A DNA stretch of 15,870 nt from DATKCN01 sp035513175 (GCA_035513175.1 DATKCN010000053.1:1-15870); one strand, 5' to 3'. Shown: positions 1-8,085, counted from the first letter of the stretch. Made by a program: numbers and translations. The notes: generated by a model from the sequence alone, not told the origin.

Positions 1-401
1 CAGCCCGGGGTGTGGTTGTCCGGGTGTGAAGGCAGGCGTCGCGCGAGCGCCGCGTCCTCCTCGACCTGGCCGAGGTGTTCCAGGAAGCGCCGCATCGAGC
101 GGTCGAAGACGGCGGCAAGACGCTCGACGGGCGGATATTCGTCGGGCGCATGGACCGCGCAGCCCGCGGCGAAGAGGCGGTCCCATCCGGCGTCCAGCTC
201 CCGGTCCACGGCGAAGCTGACGTCGGTCATCAGGTCCAGCTCCCACGAGAGGTGGCCCATATGCCAGCCGATCGTGTTCTCCGTCCACTCGACGCGGCGA
301 TAGATCCACTCTTCCGGCCTGCCCTCGACACAACTCCACGTCCAGCTTCGAACCTGCCGGAGCTGCTGCTCCAGCAGTTCCAGCAACGCGCGCTCTGCCA
401 C
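1..401 (-). CDS. DinB-like (DinB_2/DUF664-type) protein, C-terminus cut by the window edge
   Basis: Reading the minus strand from a GTG at 399-401 gives at least 133 residues with no stop before the window edge. The protein starts MAERALLELLEQQL and continues through ENTIGWHMGHLSWELD (about residues 43-58). This segment resembles the helix of DinB-like four-helix proteins that carries the first metal-binding histidine (WHxGHL pattern). Family members are small helical-bundle proteins; some are metal-dependent thiol transferases and many have no known role. The GTG start is chosen because GGAGG (408-412) lies 6 bases upstream and a TATAAT box is at 434-439. An ATG at 417-419 in the same frame has no such signal. 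The gene is divergent from the phosphoesterase gene. The C-terminal part that would carry further metal ligands is not in the window. The family call is by pattern only. Confidence 0.66.
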   Translation of the reverse strand, partial: MAERALLELLEQQLRQVRSWTWSCVEGRPEEWIYRRVEWTENTIGWHMGHLSWELDLMTDVSFAVDRELDAGWDRLFAAGCAVHAPDEYPPVERLAAVFDRSMRRFLEHLGQVEEDAALARRLPSHPDNHTPG

Positions 402-407
402 GGTCGG

Positions 408-439
408 CCTCCATATCATTGTCGATGTGGTGAATTATA
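408..439 (-). promoter_or_regulatory. Probable promoter -10 box and ribosome binding site of the DinB-like gene
   Basis: On the minus strand a perfect TATAAT lies at 439-434 and GGAGG at 412-408, 6 bases before the GTG start. Transcription from this box would begin near 427, leaving a leader of about 26 bases. I see no good -35 hexamer 16-18 bases upstream, so the promoter may be weak or activator-dependent. Confidence 0.45.
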
Positions 440-485
440 GTGGGGTCGGATCGCGGGGTGCGGGACGCGGAAAGGGAGACGCGTG

Positions 486-1361
486 ATGAGCTTGCCGGAA
501 ACGCGGTTCGCGGTGCTGACCGATCTGCATATTGGCTCGACGACGGCGAACCGCTGGCACAACCGCTTCCTGACCGACCGGCCGGAAGAGACGGCCGCCA
601 GCGCGGTGGCGGCCGTAAACGCGGCAACGCTGGACTTCGTGCTCGTGACCGGCGACCTGTCGGACCTCGCGACCGACGAGGAGCTTGCGACGGCCCACGC
701 CGCGCTGGAGGGGCTCAACGCGCCATGGATCGTCTGCCGGGGCAACCACGACCAGCAGCAGCCCGGGGAGAGCGCCACGTTCGAGCGCGCTTTCGGCGAC
801 CGCGCCCCGGTCGGGCTGGTCGATTCCCTGTCGTTGCCCACTGGCGTCTCGCTGCTCGTCTTCGACGCTGACTGGGGACGCGACGGCGACGACTGGCGGG
901 TCTGGATTCCGGACGATCAGCTTGACGCGGCGGTCGCGGCGCTGGAGATGAAGCGGCCCGAGTTGCTGATCGTCGCCTGCCACTTCCCGTTCGTGCGGCA
1001 GTCGGAGCACATCCGCTCGCGCGACCCGCACGGCAAGAATGCGGGCACGCTGTGGGAGGGGGAGCGGGCGCTGGCGCGGCTGGCAGCGTTGGCCGGGACG
1101 CTGCTCGCCTTCACCGGTCACCAGCACTTCCATCACATCGCCACCGGCGTCAACTGGCTGCACTGCACGACCGGCGCGCTGGCCGAGTACCCCGCCGAGC
1201 TTCGCATCGTGACGACGGGGTCACATGGCGTTTCCATCCGCACGCTGCCGGGCGCGCCGGAGATTGTGGCGGCGAACCCACCGGACGTGACGTGGGTGCA
1301 TGGCAGGCGCGAGGATCGTGAGATCGTGTGGATGCCTGCGGCTGACGGACCAAAGCGTTGA
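486..1361 (+). CDS. Calcineurin-like metallophosphoesterase (cyclic-nucleotide phosphodiesterase-like)
   Basis: A 291-residue cytosolic protein with the complete dinuclear metal signature of the calcineurin-like superfamily: DLH (D13, H15), GDLSD (D57, D60), GNHD (N87, H88, D89), CHFP (H166) and GHQH (H212, H214). Such enzymes hydrolyse phosphomonoesters or diesters using two metal ions. Spacing and length resemble class III cyclic-nucleotide phosphodiesterases (CpdA/Icc-like), but substrate cannot be read from sequence. The start is the ATG at 486, with GGGAG at 474-478 seven bases upstream. A GTG at 483 in frame would leave only 4 bases and is less likely. There is no signal peptide or membrane segment. 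The gene stands alone, divergent from the DinB-like gene and 233 bases before the first LAL regulator. Its last ~40 residues (TWVHGRREDREIVW region) lie beyond the core fold. Confidence 0.88.
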   Translation: MSLPETRFAVLTDLHIGSTTANRWHNRFLTDRPEETAASAVAAVNAATLDFVLVTGDLSDLATDEELATAHAALEGLNAPWIVCRGNHDQQQPGESATFERAFGDRAPVGLVDSLSLPTGVSLLVFDADWGRDGDDWRVWIPDDQLDAAVAALEMKRPELLIVACHFPFVRQSEHIRSRDPHGKNAGTLWEGERALARLAALAGTLLAFTGHQHFHHIATGVNWLHCTTGALAEYPAELRIVTTGSHGVSIRTLPGAPEIVAANPPDVTWVHGRREDREIVWMPAADGPKR

Positions 1362-1376
1362 AACACTGACGGTGTT
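1362..1376 (+). terminator. Weak hairpin directly after the phosphoesterase stop codon
   Basis: AACAC (1362-1366) and GTGTT (1372-1376) form a 5-bp stem with a 5-base loop immediately after the TGA. No T-tract follows, so this is at most a weak intrinsic terminator. The rest of the gap to 1594 holds no gene that I can support. Confidence 0.25.
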
Positions 1377-1594
1377 GCAGGTTCGAATTCCAAGCCGCCA
1401 TGGAGAATGCTGCATCTGAGGTAACAATCCGCGACGGCTCAAAGATGGGTGTATCCTGCATGGGCACGAGCCGCATGCCGCCGTTCTCGACAGCACCGTC
1501 TAGCCACGCTCTGTCGTGCTTGCGTGAATTGACAAATCAGCCTGACCTTCACCACGATGGCGCTATCGATTCGTGCCACTGACGGGCTGGGCAT

Positions 1595-4500
1595 ATGGCT
1601 TCCTCGATTCTGTTCGGCAACCAGCATCCTATCGTCGGTCGCGAGCAGGAGCAGCTCCTGCTCCGCCACCAGCTTGAGCGCTCCCTCGATGGTCACGGTT
1701 CGCTCGTTCTGGTTCGCGGCGAAGCGGGTATCGGCAAGACAGCGCTCGTAGAGGACCTGATGCGCACGGCGGCAGCGCACGGCGCTATCGTACTCGCGGG
1801 CCATTGCTACGACCTCTCGACGACGCCCCCATACGGACCCTGGGGTGAGATCTTTGGCAGGCACACGTCTGGCGATGGGCTCTCTCCTTCTGTGCCAGCC
1901 ATCTTCCGCGCGGATGAACCAGGTCAAGCCGTCCAGAGCCAGATGGCGTTCTTCGAGGAGATCAAGGGCTTCTTCGCCTCGATGGCCACGCGCTCCCCGG
2001 TCGTGCTGGTGCTCGAGGACCTGCACTGGAGCGACCCAGCCAGCCTGGAGCTGTTGCGCTACCTCGCCCGCCAACTCCGCGACTCTCGCCTTGTGATCAT
2101 CGCCACCTACCGGGACAAGGACGTATCGCATCAGCATCCACCATTGTTTGAGCTCATCCCACTCCTGGTCCGTGAAGCGGGAGCGAGCCGAATCGATCTC
2201 CAACCGTTGAGCGAGGCCGCGACCCAAACCTGGGTCGCGGCGCGCTATTGCCTGCCCGATACGGACACAGATCGACTTGTCAGCTATCTCCGACAGTATG
2301 CCGAGGGAAATCCTCTCTTCATCGGCGAGATCTTACGCTCACTTGAGTCCGAGGGGGTGTTGGGGCGCGTTGTGGATGGCTGGATGCTGGACGATCTCGG
2401 CGCGCTCCAGGTGCCATCGTTGGTGCTCCAGATGATCGAGCGGCGGCTGGCGTCACTCGACAGCGTCACGCGCCGCGCGCTGGAGCTTGCGGCAATCGCG
2501 GGTTATGAGACGCCGCTCGAACTCTGGAGCGCGGAGAGCACACTCAGTGACGAGGCGTTGGACGCCGTCGTCATGCAGGCGCTTGATGCCGACATCCTGA
2601 GGGAGACGCCTGACAGTGTGGGATTTCGCTTCAGCCACCCCCTGGTGCGTGAAGCACTGTATGCGCAAATTCCGCTGCCCCGCCGTCGCGTCTGGCATCG
2701 CCAGATGGGCGAGGCGCTGGCAGCGATGCCGAACACCGATCCGGACGCCGTCGCCCACCATTTCCAGCAAGCGCGTGATCCACGTGCAGCGGAGTGGTTG
2801 GTGCGGGCCGGGCTGCGCGCCGAGCGGCGTCATGCGCTGCTCATGGCCGCCAAACACTATCAGACGGCCCTGGAGCTGTTCGAACGGGACGATGCACACG
2901 CACAGGCGCGAGGTTGGCTGCTCAATCGCATCGGCCGCTTGCTGCGGTATGTTCAACCTGAGCGAAGCCTCGACTATCTGGAAGCTGCCGGCAAGGTTGC
3001 CGCGGAGATCGATGATCCGCTATTGGCCGCTTACAGCCTGACCGACCGCAGATTTATCCGTTGTTTTTCAGGCAACCTGGAACACGGATTAGCCGATCTG
3101 CAAGCCGGTGTCGCCGCAGTCGACGCGCTCTCCGCGGCTGATCGAGCACGGACCCAGAATCCTCTCGTGACGCTGATTCCAGATCTCGTCGACCTGAACG
3201 TCGATACGCTCGCGGGTGGGCTCGCAATGCCGGGCATCCTGCCGGGGGTCAACCGCTGCATGCACCCGCTGATCCCCTGGCTCGCCTTCAGCGGGCGATT
3301 CACTGAAGCCAGAGCCATGGGCGAAGCGTATGTTGCCAGCGTAACGGCTGCGGACAATCGGGGCCTGGAGAACCAGATTGCCTGCCGTGACGCATACCAG
3401 GGACTGGTCTATGCGTATACGTGGCTCGGCCAACCCGATCTCGCCCGGCACTGGATTGAGCTCGCCCGCTCCGCGTACCAACGGATCGGCCATTACGCGG
3501 TGCTGGTGTACCTCTCCCTTCACGAATTGCAGCTGCTTCTCTCGTACCAGACAGAGCAGGTCGCACATCGCAGAAATTCTGCTCAGGCGGTAGTCGAATT
3601 GGCGCCAAGGATCGACGAGTCGTTCGCGCTCGCTCACCCGGCTTTTGAGGGGGCACACATTCTGGAGTTCGTGGAGGGACGCTGGAGCAAGGCACGCGAA
3701 CTGGCGCTGGCTGGACGAGCAGCATCAATGCACGTGATCTTGCGTCCGTGGGCCATGAGCGTGCTGGGAACTTTGGCGCGTAGCCAGGGTCAACCCATTG
3801 AAGCGTGGGAACAGGTGTACGCAGCGTTGCCCTCCGGACCTGACACGAAACCTGGAGACGTTGTGTTCTTCCACGCTGTGGAGTTGCAGCGGCTGGCCGT
3901 CGATCTCGCGCTCGACGATGGCGACCTCGAGGCAGCACGCATCTGGCTCCAAGCGCACGACCGTTGGCTCAAGTGGTCGAACGCGGTGCTCGGGCAGGCA
4001 GAAGGTCACCTCTGCTGGGCACGCTATCACCAGATCGCGGGCGATGTGGCGTCAGCACGCACACATGCTGAGCAGGCGCTCGCGCACGCCACCATGCCAC
4101 GGCAGCCGCTGGCGCTTCTTGCTGCCCATCGCCTCCTGGGTTTGCTCGATATCCTGCAACGCCACTATGACGCCGCCCAGGTCCAACTGGACGCGTCGCT
4201 TATCATCGTCGATGCCTGTGCCGCGCCCTACGAGAAGGCATTGACCCTGCTCGCGATGGCCGAGCTGCGGGCGGCGACTGGCGACACCACCGAGGCGAAG
4301 CGGCTGGCCGGTCAGGTCCGGCTGATCTGTGAATCGCTGGGAGCGCAGCCGGCGCTTGATCGAACCCGGGCACTCTTCGAGCGACTGGGTATCGAGACGC
4401 CCGATGGATACCCGATCGATCTCACACGGCGAGAGGTCGAGGTTCTGCGCCTGATTGCCGCGGGACAAAGCAACCGGCAGATAGCGATGACACTTTCAAT

Positions 4501-4606
4501 CAGCGCCCGCACCGTCGAGCGCCACATCGAGAATCTGTACCGGAAAGTCGACGCCCACAATCGGGCCGACGCAACCGCCTTCGCACTGCGCCACCACCTC
4601 GCCTGA
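1595..4606 (+). CDS. LAL/MalT-type AAA-ATPase transcriptional regulator with C-terminal LuxR HTH (LAL-1)
   Basis: A 1003-residue signal-transduction ATPase. The N-terminal STAND/AAA module has Walker A GEAGIGKT (42-49), the CYDLSTTPPYGPW segment (71-83) and Walker B VVLVLEDLHW (136-145). A long helical, TPR-like region rich in ARxW and ALxL patterns spans roughly residues 380-930. The last 62 residues (942-1003) are a GerE/LuxR helix-turn-helix starting DLTRREVEVLRLIAAG, with recognition-helix region SISARTVERHIENLYRKV. In this family, ligand or partner binding to the helical part controls ATP-dependent oligomerisation and DNA binding. The start ATG has only poor upstream complementarity to 16S rRNA, so a short or absent leader is possible. 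Nothing is broken. The gene is co-directional with the small secreted-protein gene 369 bases downstream. It is a paralogue of the 12774-15812 gene. Confidence 0.93.
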   Translation: MASSILFGNQHPIVGREQEQLLLRHQLERSLDGHGSLVLVRGEAGIGKTALVEDLMRTAAAHGAIVLAGHCYDLSTTPPYGPWGEIFGRHTSGDGLSPSVPAIFRADEPGQAVQSQMAFFEEIKGFFASMATRSPVVLVLEDLHWSDPASLELLRYLARQLRDSRLVIIATYRDKDVSHQHPPLFELIPLLVREAGASRIDLQPLSEAATQTWVAARYCLPDTDTDRLVSYLRQYAEGNPLFIGEILRSLESEGVLGRVVDGWMLDDLGALQVPSLVLQMIERRLASLDSVTRRALELAAIAGYETPLELWSAESTLSDEALDAVVMQALDADILRETPDSVGFRFSHPLVREALYAQIPLPRRRVWHRQMGEALAAMPNTDPDAVAHHFQQARDPRAAEWLVRAGLRAERRHALLMAAKHYQTALELFERDDAHAQARGWLLNRIGRLLRYVQPERSLDYLEAAGKVAAEIDDPLLAAYSLTDRRFIRCFSGNLEHGLADLQAGVAAVDALSAADRARTQNPLVTLIPDLVDLNVDTLAGGLAMPGILPGVNRCMHPLIPWLAFSGRFTEARAMGEAYVASVTAADNRGLENQIACRDAYQGLVYAYTWLGQPDLARHWIELARSAYQRIGHYAVLVYLSLHELQLLLSYQTEQVAHRRNSAQAVVELAPRIDESFALAHPAFEGAHILEFVEGRWSKARELALAGRAASMHVILRPWAMSVLGTLARSQGQPIEAWEQVYAALPSGPDTKPGDVVFFHAVELQRLAVDLALDDGDLEAARIWLQAHDRWLKWSNAVLGQAEGHLCWARYHQIAGDVASARTHAEQALAHATMPRQPLALLAAHRLLGLLDILQRHYDAAQVQLDASLIIVDACAAPYEKALTLLAMAELRAATGDTTEAKRLAGQVRLICESLGAQPALDRTRALFERLGIETPDGYPIDLTRREVEVLRLIAAGQSNRQIAMTLSISARTVERHIENLYRKVDAHNRADATAFALRHHLA

Positions 4607-4975
4607 TCTGCCCCGGCGCGACCCATCCATACAAGGGACAGCAAGCCCCTGACCTCCCTATGTCGAAAACTGGGTACCCCACTCATCCGGCAAATGGGGG
4701 ATTACCCGGATGCGGGTCCAGCGCGACCCACCTAGCATCATGCACGTCGGGGGTTGGCCGGACGCAGGAGCGAACCCTGATACGCCCGGCGAATCCTCGA
4801 CATCGGCGCCGATTGCATGGGGCTGGAAAGGGAGCGCCATGATGTAACAAAAGCACGTGATTCGATGTCTTCACACGGTAGCCCATCGCTGAGTTCCACG
4901 CAGGCGATGCTCGTTCTGCTACGAGGTCTGTTTCGTGGAGCACGCGGTCAACATTTCAACAGGAGGAACGAAACC
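4607..4975 (+). promoter_or_regulatory. 369-base gene-free stretch with a cluster of dyads; candidate control region of the secreted-protein gene
   Basis: Several symmetric elements crowd 4672-4729: the 8-bp palindrome GGGTACCC (4672-4679); an imperfect dyad pairing GGGTA..CCCA with TGGGG..TACCC (4672-4707); CATCCGG (4684-4690) facing CCGGATG (4706-4712); and GGGTC (4714-4718) facing GACCC (4725-4729). The 10-mer GCGCGACCCA occurs at 4616-4625 and again at 4721-4730. This layout suits operators or an RNA structure upstream of the next gene. No clear -35/-10 pair was found. The strand is given for the downstream gene. Confidence 0.38.
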
Positions 4976-5452
4976 ATGACTACACGTCGGATCTCACGAC
5001 TGGCCAGCATTGCCATGGCCGCCATCTCCATCGTCGTGATGATGGCTCCGGCTGCTGCTGATCAAGCCCATCACACGTCGCGCTCAGAATTCCATGCCGT
5101 CGACGACGCGCCGCTCCGATCCGGCTACATCCTGAACATCCACGCGAACGGCCCAAATGTCTTCGCCCACGAGGTGTACTCGCTGAACGGGGCCATTCCG
5201 AACACGACCTTCCAGGTTGTGGCGCACGTCTACTTCGATGATCTCACCTGCGGCGGCGACCCGAATGTGTCGCTGCCGATCGGCGACATCACGACCAATA
5301 ACGCTGGGAATGCCACCGACGATATCGTGCTCTCGCTGGATGCCGCCAATGCGCTCGGATTCCGGAACGTATCTGGAGCGGATCTCTGGCAAATCCTGCT
5401 GGACGGTGAGGTGGTGTATCAGTCTGAATGCACGCTCGCGACGGCGGACTAG
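4976..5452 (+). CDS. Small secreted protein of unknown function
   Basis: A 158-residue protein with a classical Sec signal peptide: RR near the N-terminus (residues 4-5), a hydrophobic core (10-24), and APAAA followed by D, with predicted cleavage after A28. The mature part (about 130 residues) is rich in alternating hydrophobic and polar segments such as GYILNIHANGPN (50-61) and TFQVVAHVYF (78-87), suggesting a beta-sandwich. There are only two cysteines, C92 and C152, so one disulfide outside the cell is plausible. The start is the ATG at 4976, with a perfect AGGAGG (4961-4966) 9 bases upstream. An in-frame ATG at 4817 would add 53 residues in front of the signal peptide and is rejected. 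I do not recognise a named domain. Its place right after LAL-1 on the same strand suggests regulation by that protein; this is inference. Confidence 0.85.
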   Translation: MTTRRISRLASIAMAAISIVVMMAPAAADQAHHTSRSEFHAVDDAPLRSGYILNIHANGPNVFAHEVYSLNGAIPNTTFQVVAHVYFDDLTCGGDPNVSLPIGDITTNNAGNATDDIVLSLDAANALGFRNVSGADLWQILLDGEVVYQSECTLATAD

Positions 5453-5474
5453 CGCGCGTCTCGCGGTCGCCGGA

Positions 5475-5488
5475 GCCTGACGACAGGC
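5475..5488 (+). terminator. GC-rich tetraloop hairpin after the secreted-protein gene
   Basis: GCCTG (5475-5479) and CAGGC (5484-5488) make a perfect 5-bp stem around ACGA, 23 bases after the stop codon. There is no T-tract behind it. Position between convergent genes makes a terminator role reasonable. Confidence 0.35.
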
Positions 5489-5497
5489 GTCTGACGA

Positions 5498-5561
5498 TTC
5501 ACCCGTACGCCTCGCCACGTGATCTTCTCTCATGCTTGCCGTGACGGAGTGTACGGGTGAG
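5498..5561. repeat. Long-spaced inverted repeat in the convergent intergenic gap
   Basis: TCACCCGTAC (5499-5508) and GTACGGGTGA (5551-5560) are perfect 10-bp inverted arms separated by 42 bases. With G-T wobbles the arms extend to 13 bp (5498-5510 with 5549-5561). The element lies between the converging ends of the secreted-protein and murE genes. It could be part of a bidirectional terminator, a two-site operator or a small RNA. The rest of 5453-5690 shows no gene. Confidence 0.45.
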
Positions 5562-5690
5562 ACCACACCATGACGATACGAGTCATCTCGAATCGAGAAC
5601 GTAGCAGCGCCAGCATTCGGCGCGGTCTTGTATCTGATGCCTGCTCGCTCACAGTCCTCACGGCAGCACATCGGGGTCGCCGGATCCTCT

Positions 5691-7265
5691 TCACAGCGTG
5701 AGCGCGTCGCGCGCGACGGCGGCGTCGCTCCATGGGTGGGGCGTCTCGCCATAGAGTTGCGTGCGCTCGTGGCCCTTGCCGGCCAGGACGACGACATCGC
5801 CGGGACGGGCGCGGGCGATCAGTTCGTGAATGGCTGTCCGCCGGTCCTCAATGCAGAGAAAGTCTGATCCTTCCACGCCGCCTTCCCGCGCCGCGCCGCT
5901 CGCGATCGCGGCGATGATGGCGTACGGGTCCTCGTAGCGGGGATCGTCGCTGGCAAAGACGGCCAATTCGGCCAGCTCCCCCGCGACCGCTCCGAGCAGT
6001 GGGCGCTTGGCAACGTCCGCCTCCCCTGCAGAGCCGATCAGGACCAGCACCCGCCCGCGCGTCAGGCGGCGGACCTCGCTGAGCACCATGCGCAGCGCCG
6101 CCGGGGTGTGAGCGTAGTCGACGATCACGGTGAACGGCTGTCCTGCGTCCACCCTCTCCATGCGCCCCGGAACCGATTCGACCGCGCCGAGCCCCGCCGC
6201 GATCCCTTCCGGCGTCATTTCCAGCGCGTGTCCGACCGCCGCCGCCGCCAATGCGTTGGCGACGTTCCACCGGCCGGGCAGCCGCAGGTTGACCCGCGCC
6301 ATGCCGGCCGGAGTGCGCAGATCGAACCGGCAACCACCGGCATGGGCTTCAATGGCATCCGCTCGGATGTCCGCAGGCTGGTTGCCGGCGGCGGAATACC
6401 AGAGCACGTCGGCTCCAACCGCCGCGCCCGCGATCGAGCGCGTGCCCGCGTCGTCACGGTTGAGGACACAGAGACCGCGCTTGCCGTCCGCGTGAGCCGC
6501 GACGACCCGGCGCAGCAGGCCCGCCTTTGCGTCGCGGTAGCCCGCCAGCGTGCCGTGGAAGTCGAGATGCTCGTGGGTCACGTTGGTGAGGACCCCGATG
6601 TCGTAGAGGCAGCCGTCGACCCGGTGCGTCTCCAGACCGTGCGACGTGGTCTCCAACACGGCGATCTCCACGCCGTCGTCGCGCATGCGGGCCAGGCAGC
6701 GCTGGACATCCAGCGATTCGGGTGTGGTCCGGCCGCTGGCGCGCCGCAGCGGGCGTCCCGCGCTGTGGATGGCGACGGTGCTGACCAGCCCGCTGGAGCG
6801 CCCACTCTCCCGCGCGAGCGAGTCGATCAGGTGACAGGTCGTCGTCTTGCCGTCGGTGCCGGTCACGCCGATGAGCGTCAGCGCGCGGCTCGGATGGTCG
6901 AACCAGCGCGCCGCGACCCGCGCCAGCGCCGCGCGGGTGTCCGGCGCTGGCACGATCGCGGCGTAGCCGTCGAGCAGTTCGCCCGGCGTGTCCGGCTCGA
7001 CCAGCGCGGCGACCGCCCCGGCGTCGCGGGCCGCTGGAAGAAATCGATGTCCGTCGACATAGCCGCCACACAGCGCCACGAACAGCGATCCGGGCCCCGC
7101 CCAGCGACTATCGAACGCGATGTCGGTGATGGGTGTCAGCGGGTCGCCATCCAATATGGCGTGCGGGAGGCAGGCGATCAGATTGCCGATGGTCATCTCC
7201 CGGCAGGGCGCGATTGCCGTCGCCGCCCCGCCCATGTCCCGCGCGCGATCCGCTTCATGTTGCAT
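5691..7265 (-). CDS. murE: MurE-type UDP-MurNAc-tripeptide ligase (L-alanyl-D-glutamate adding diamino acid)
   Basis: This 524-residue cytosolic Mur ligase adds the third, usually diamino, residue to UDP-MurNAc-L-Ala-D-Glu with ATP. It has an N-terminal MurE domain with DIAFDSRWAGPGSLFVAL (48-65), the ATP loop VTGTDGKTTT (134-143), TTPES (180-184), the presumed carbamylated lysine K247 in YRDAKAGL, DYAHTP (383-388) and GKGHE (496-500). The diamino-acid motif reads DDPR (440-443) rather than the DNPR of meso-DAP enzymes. KRP is kept in GSAGEADVAKRP, but the usual arginine before it is not. The ATG at 7265 has AAGGA 8 bases upstream, whereas family alignment would favour M24 (MTIGNLIACLP), so the N-terminus is uncertain. 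The gene lies 25 bases after the anti-sigma-like gene, in one operon with it and the sigma gene, and no other mur gene is near. It may be a second, specialised copy. Confidence 0.9.
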   Translation of the reverse strand: MQHEADRARDMGGAATAIAPCREMTIGNLIACLPHAILDGDPLTPITDIAFDSRWAGPGSLFVALCGGYVDGHRFLPAARDAGAVAALVEPDTPGELLDGYAAIVPAPDTRAALARVAARWFDHPSRALTLIGVTGTDGKTTTCHLIDSLARESGRSSGLVSTVAIHSAGRPLRRASGRTTPESLDVQRCLARMRDDGVEIAVLETTSHGLETHRVDGCLYDIGVLTNVTHEHLDFHGTLAGYRDAKAGLLRRVVAAHADGKRGLCVLNRDDAGTRSIAGAAVGADVLWYSAAGNQPADIRADAIEAHAGGCRFDLRTPAGMARVNLRLPGRWNVANALAAAAVGHALEMTPEGIAAGLGAVESVPGRMERVDAGQPFTVIVDYAHTPAALRMVLSEVRRLTRGRVLVLIGSAGEADVAKRPLLGAVAGELAELAVFASDDPRYEDPYAIIAAIASGAAREGGVEGSDFLCIEDRRTAIHELIARARPGDVVVLAGKGHERTQLYGETPHPWSDAAVARDALTL

Positions 7266-7290
7266 GCCGGTGTTCCTTTCGCGCGACGTG

Positions 7291-8085
7291 CTAACGCATC
7301 GATTCGGCGATCTCCACGGCTTGGTCGCGGTCGAGGCCGGACTCGAGCCGCAGCGTTAGCCCGCCGTGCTGCCACAGCAGTGTGTTTCCTGCCAGGCGCG
7401 ATGTCTCCTGGACCGGTTGCCCGTCGGGGCGGAAATACGAGAAGGTGTGCGGCTCGCCGGATATCCAGAAGGCGACGTGGCCATTGATCTCGAGGTACTC
7501 AAGCTCAACGCCGTCCGGCAGTCCTTTGCCGTACATGCCGGGATTGACCTGTCCCTGGAACTGGCTGAGCAGCAGGCCCACGCCGGTCGTCTCGGCCGGT
7601 GGAATCTCGCCGCCTGCGTGGTAAATGAACGACACCGTCCCGCCGGCCGGCTCCGCGTCCAGATAGACCTCGTCGGGATCGCCCAGCCATGGCAGATCCG
7701 GCACGAGCAGCGGGTACAGAACGCGTTCGCGCGCCTCGGCGAGCGTGACCGGCTCGCCGAGGCGGAGCGCGCCGCCCAGTACCGGCCGGTCGCCAACGGT
7801 CTCGGCGAAGAATGTAACGCCCGGCAGGTTGAGCCATCCGGCGACGGTGGAACGCGCTCCCGGAAACGCCAGCGCGCCGACACAGAGCAGCGCGACCAGC
7901 GCGGCGGCAACCATGGCGAGTGGCCAAGCTCGCTGCCGCCGGGTTGCCCCGGAGCGAGCCCGGATGCGCGCGTGCACGGCGGGCGCGAGATCGGGCGTGG
8001 GGGGGTAGCTCCGCTGCCGCCCGAGCGCGCGCAGCAGCTCGCCCAGTTCAGCATCATCCATGTTGACGAGTTCGCGATCAGCCAC
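7291..8085 (-). CDS. Single-pass membrane anti-sigma-like protein with DUF4367-like C-terminal domain
   Basis: A 264-residue protein with a cytoplasmic N-terminus of about 53 residues, one hydrophobic segment (WPLAMVAAALVALLCVGALAF, 54-74, after a basic stretch) and a large external domain. The N-terminal part carries LGRQRSYPPTPDLAPAV (21-37), a motif I associate with anti-sigma-like partners of ECF sigma factors in Chloroflexota and Actinobacteria. It lacks the HxxxCxxC zinc motif of classical ZAS anti-sigma factors. The end, INGHVAFWISG (200-210) and LAGNTLLWQHGGLTLRLESGL (231-251), resembles DUF4367. The start is a GTG at 8083-8085 with AGGAG 6 bases upstream. It overlaps the sigma gene's end by 8 bases, indicating translational coupling. 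Role as the sigma factor's membrane inhibitor and sensor is inferred from this pairing. Confidence 0.78.
   Translation of the reverse strand: MADRELVNMDDAELGELLRALGRQRSYPPTPDLAPAVHARIRARSGATRRQRAWPLAMVAAALVALLCVGALAFPGARSTVAGWLNLPGVTFFAETVGDRPVLGGALRLGEPVTLAEARERVLYPLLVPDLPWLGDPDEVYLDAEPAGGTVSFIYHAGGEIPPAETTGVGLLLSQFQGQVNPGMYGKGLPDGVELEYLEINGHVAFWISGEPHTFSYFRPDGQPVQETSRLAGNTLLWQHGGLTLRLESGLDRDQAVEIAESMR

Noticed and set aside
435..1163. Minus-strand open frame of 242 codons opposite the phosphoesterase.
   Set aside because: The opposite strand carries all catalytic motifs of a calcineurin-like enzyme, and this frame shows none.
1375..1392. GGTTCGAATTCC, resembling a tRNA T-loop.
   Set aside because: The flanks cannot form a T-stem, and no acceptor, D or anticodon arms fit around it.
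1529..1534. TTGACA as a -35 box for LAL-1.
   Set aside because: No acceptable -10 hexamer is found 16-18 bases downstream; TATCGAT at 1564 is too far away.
4817..4975. N-terminal extension of the secreted protein from the ATG at 4817.
   Set aside because: It would place 53 residues before a clean signal peptide. The ATG at 4976 has a perfect AGGAGG and fits the signal peptide exactly.
6108..7487. A 459-codon open frame on the plus strand opposite murE.
   Set aside because: It lies antisense to a well-supported murE and the anti-sigma gene end, has low-complexity arginine/alanine-rich translation, and no recognisable motif. Long open antisense frames are common in GC-rich coding DNA.
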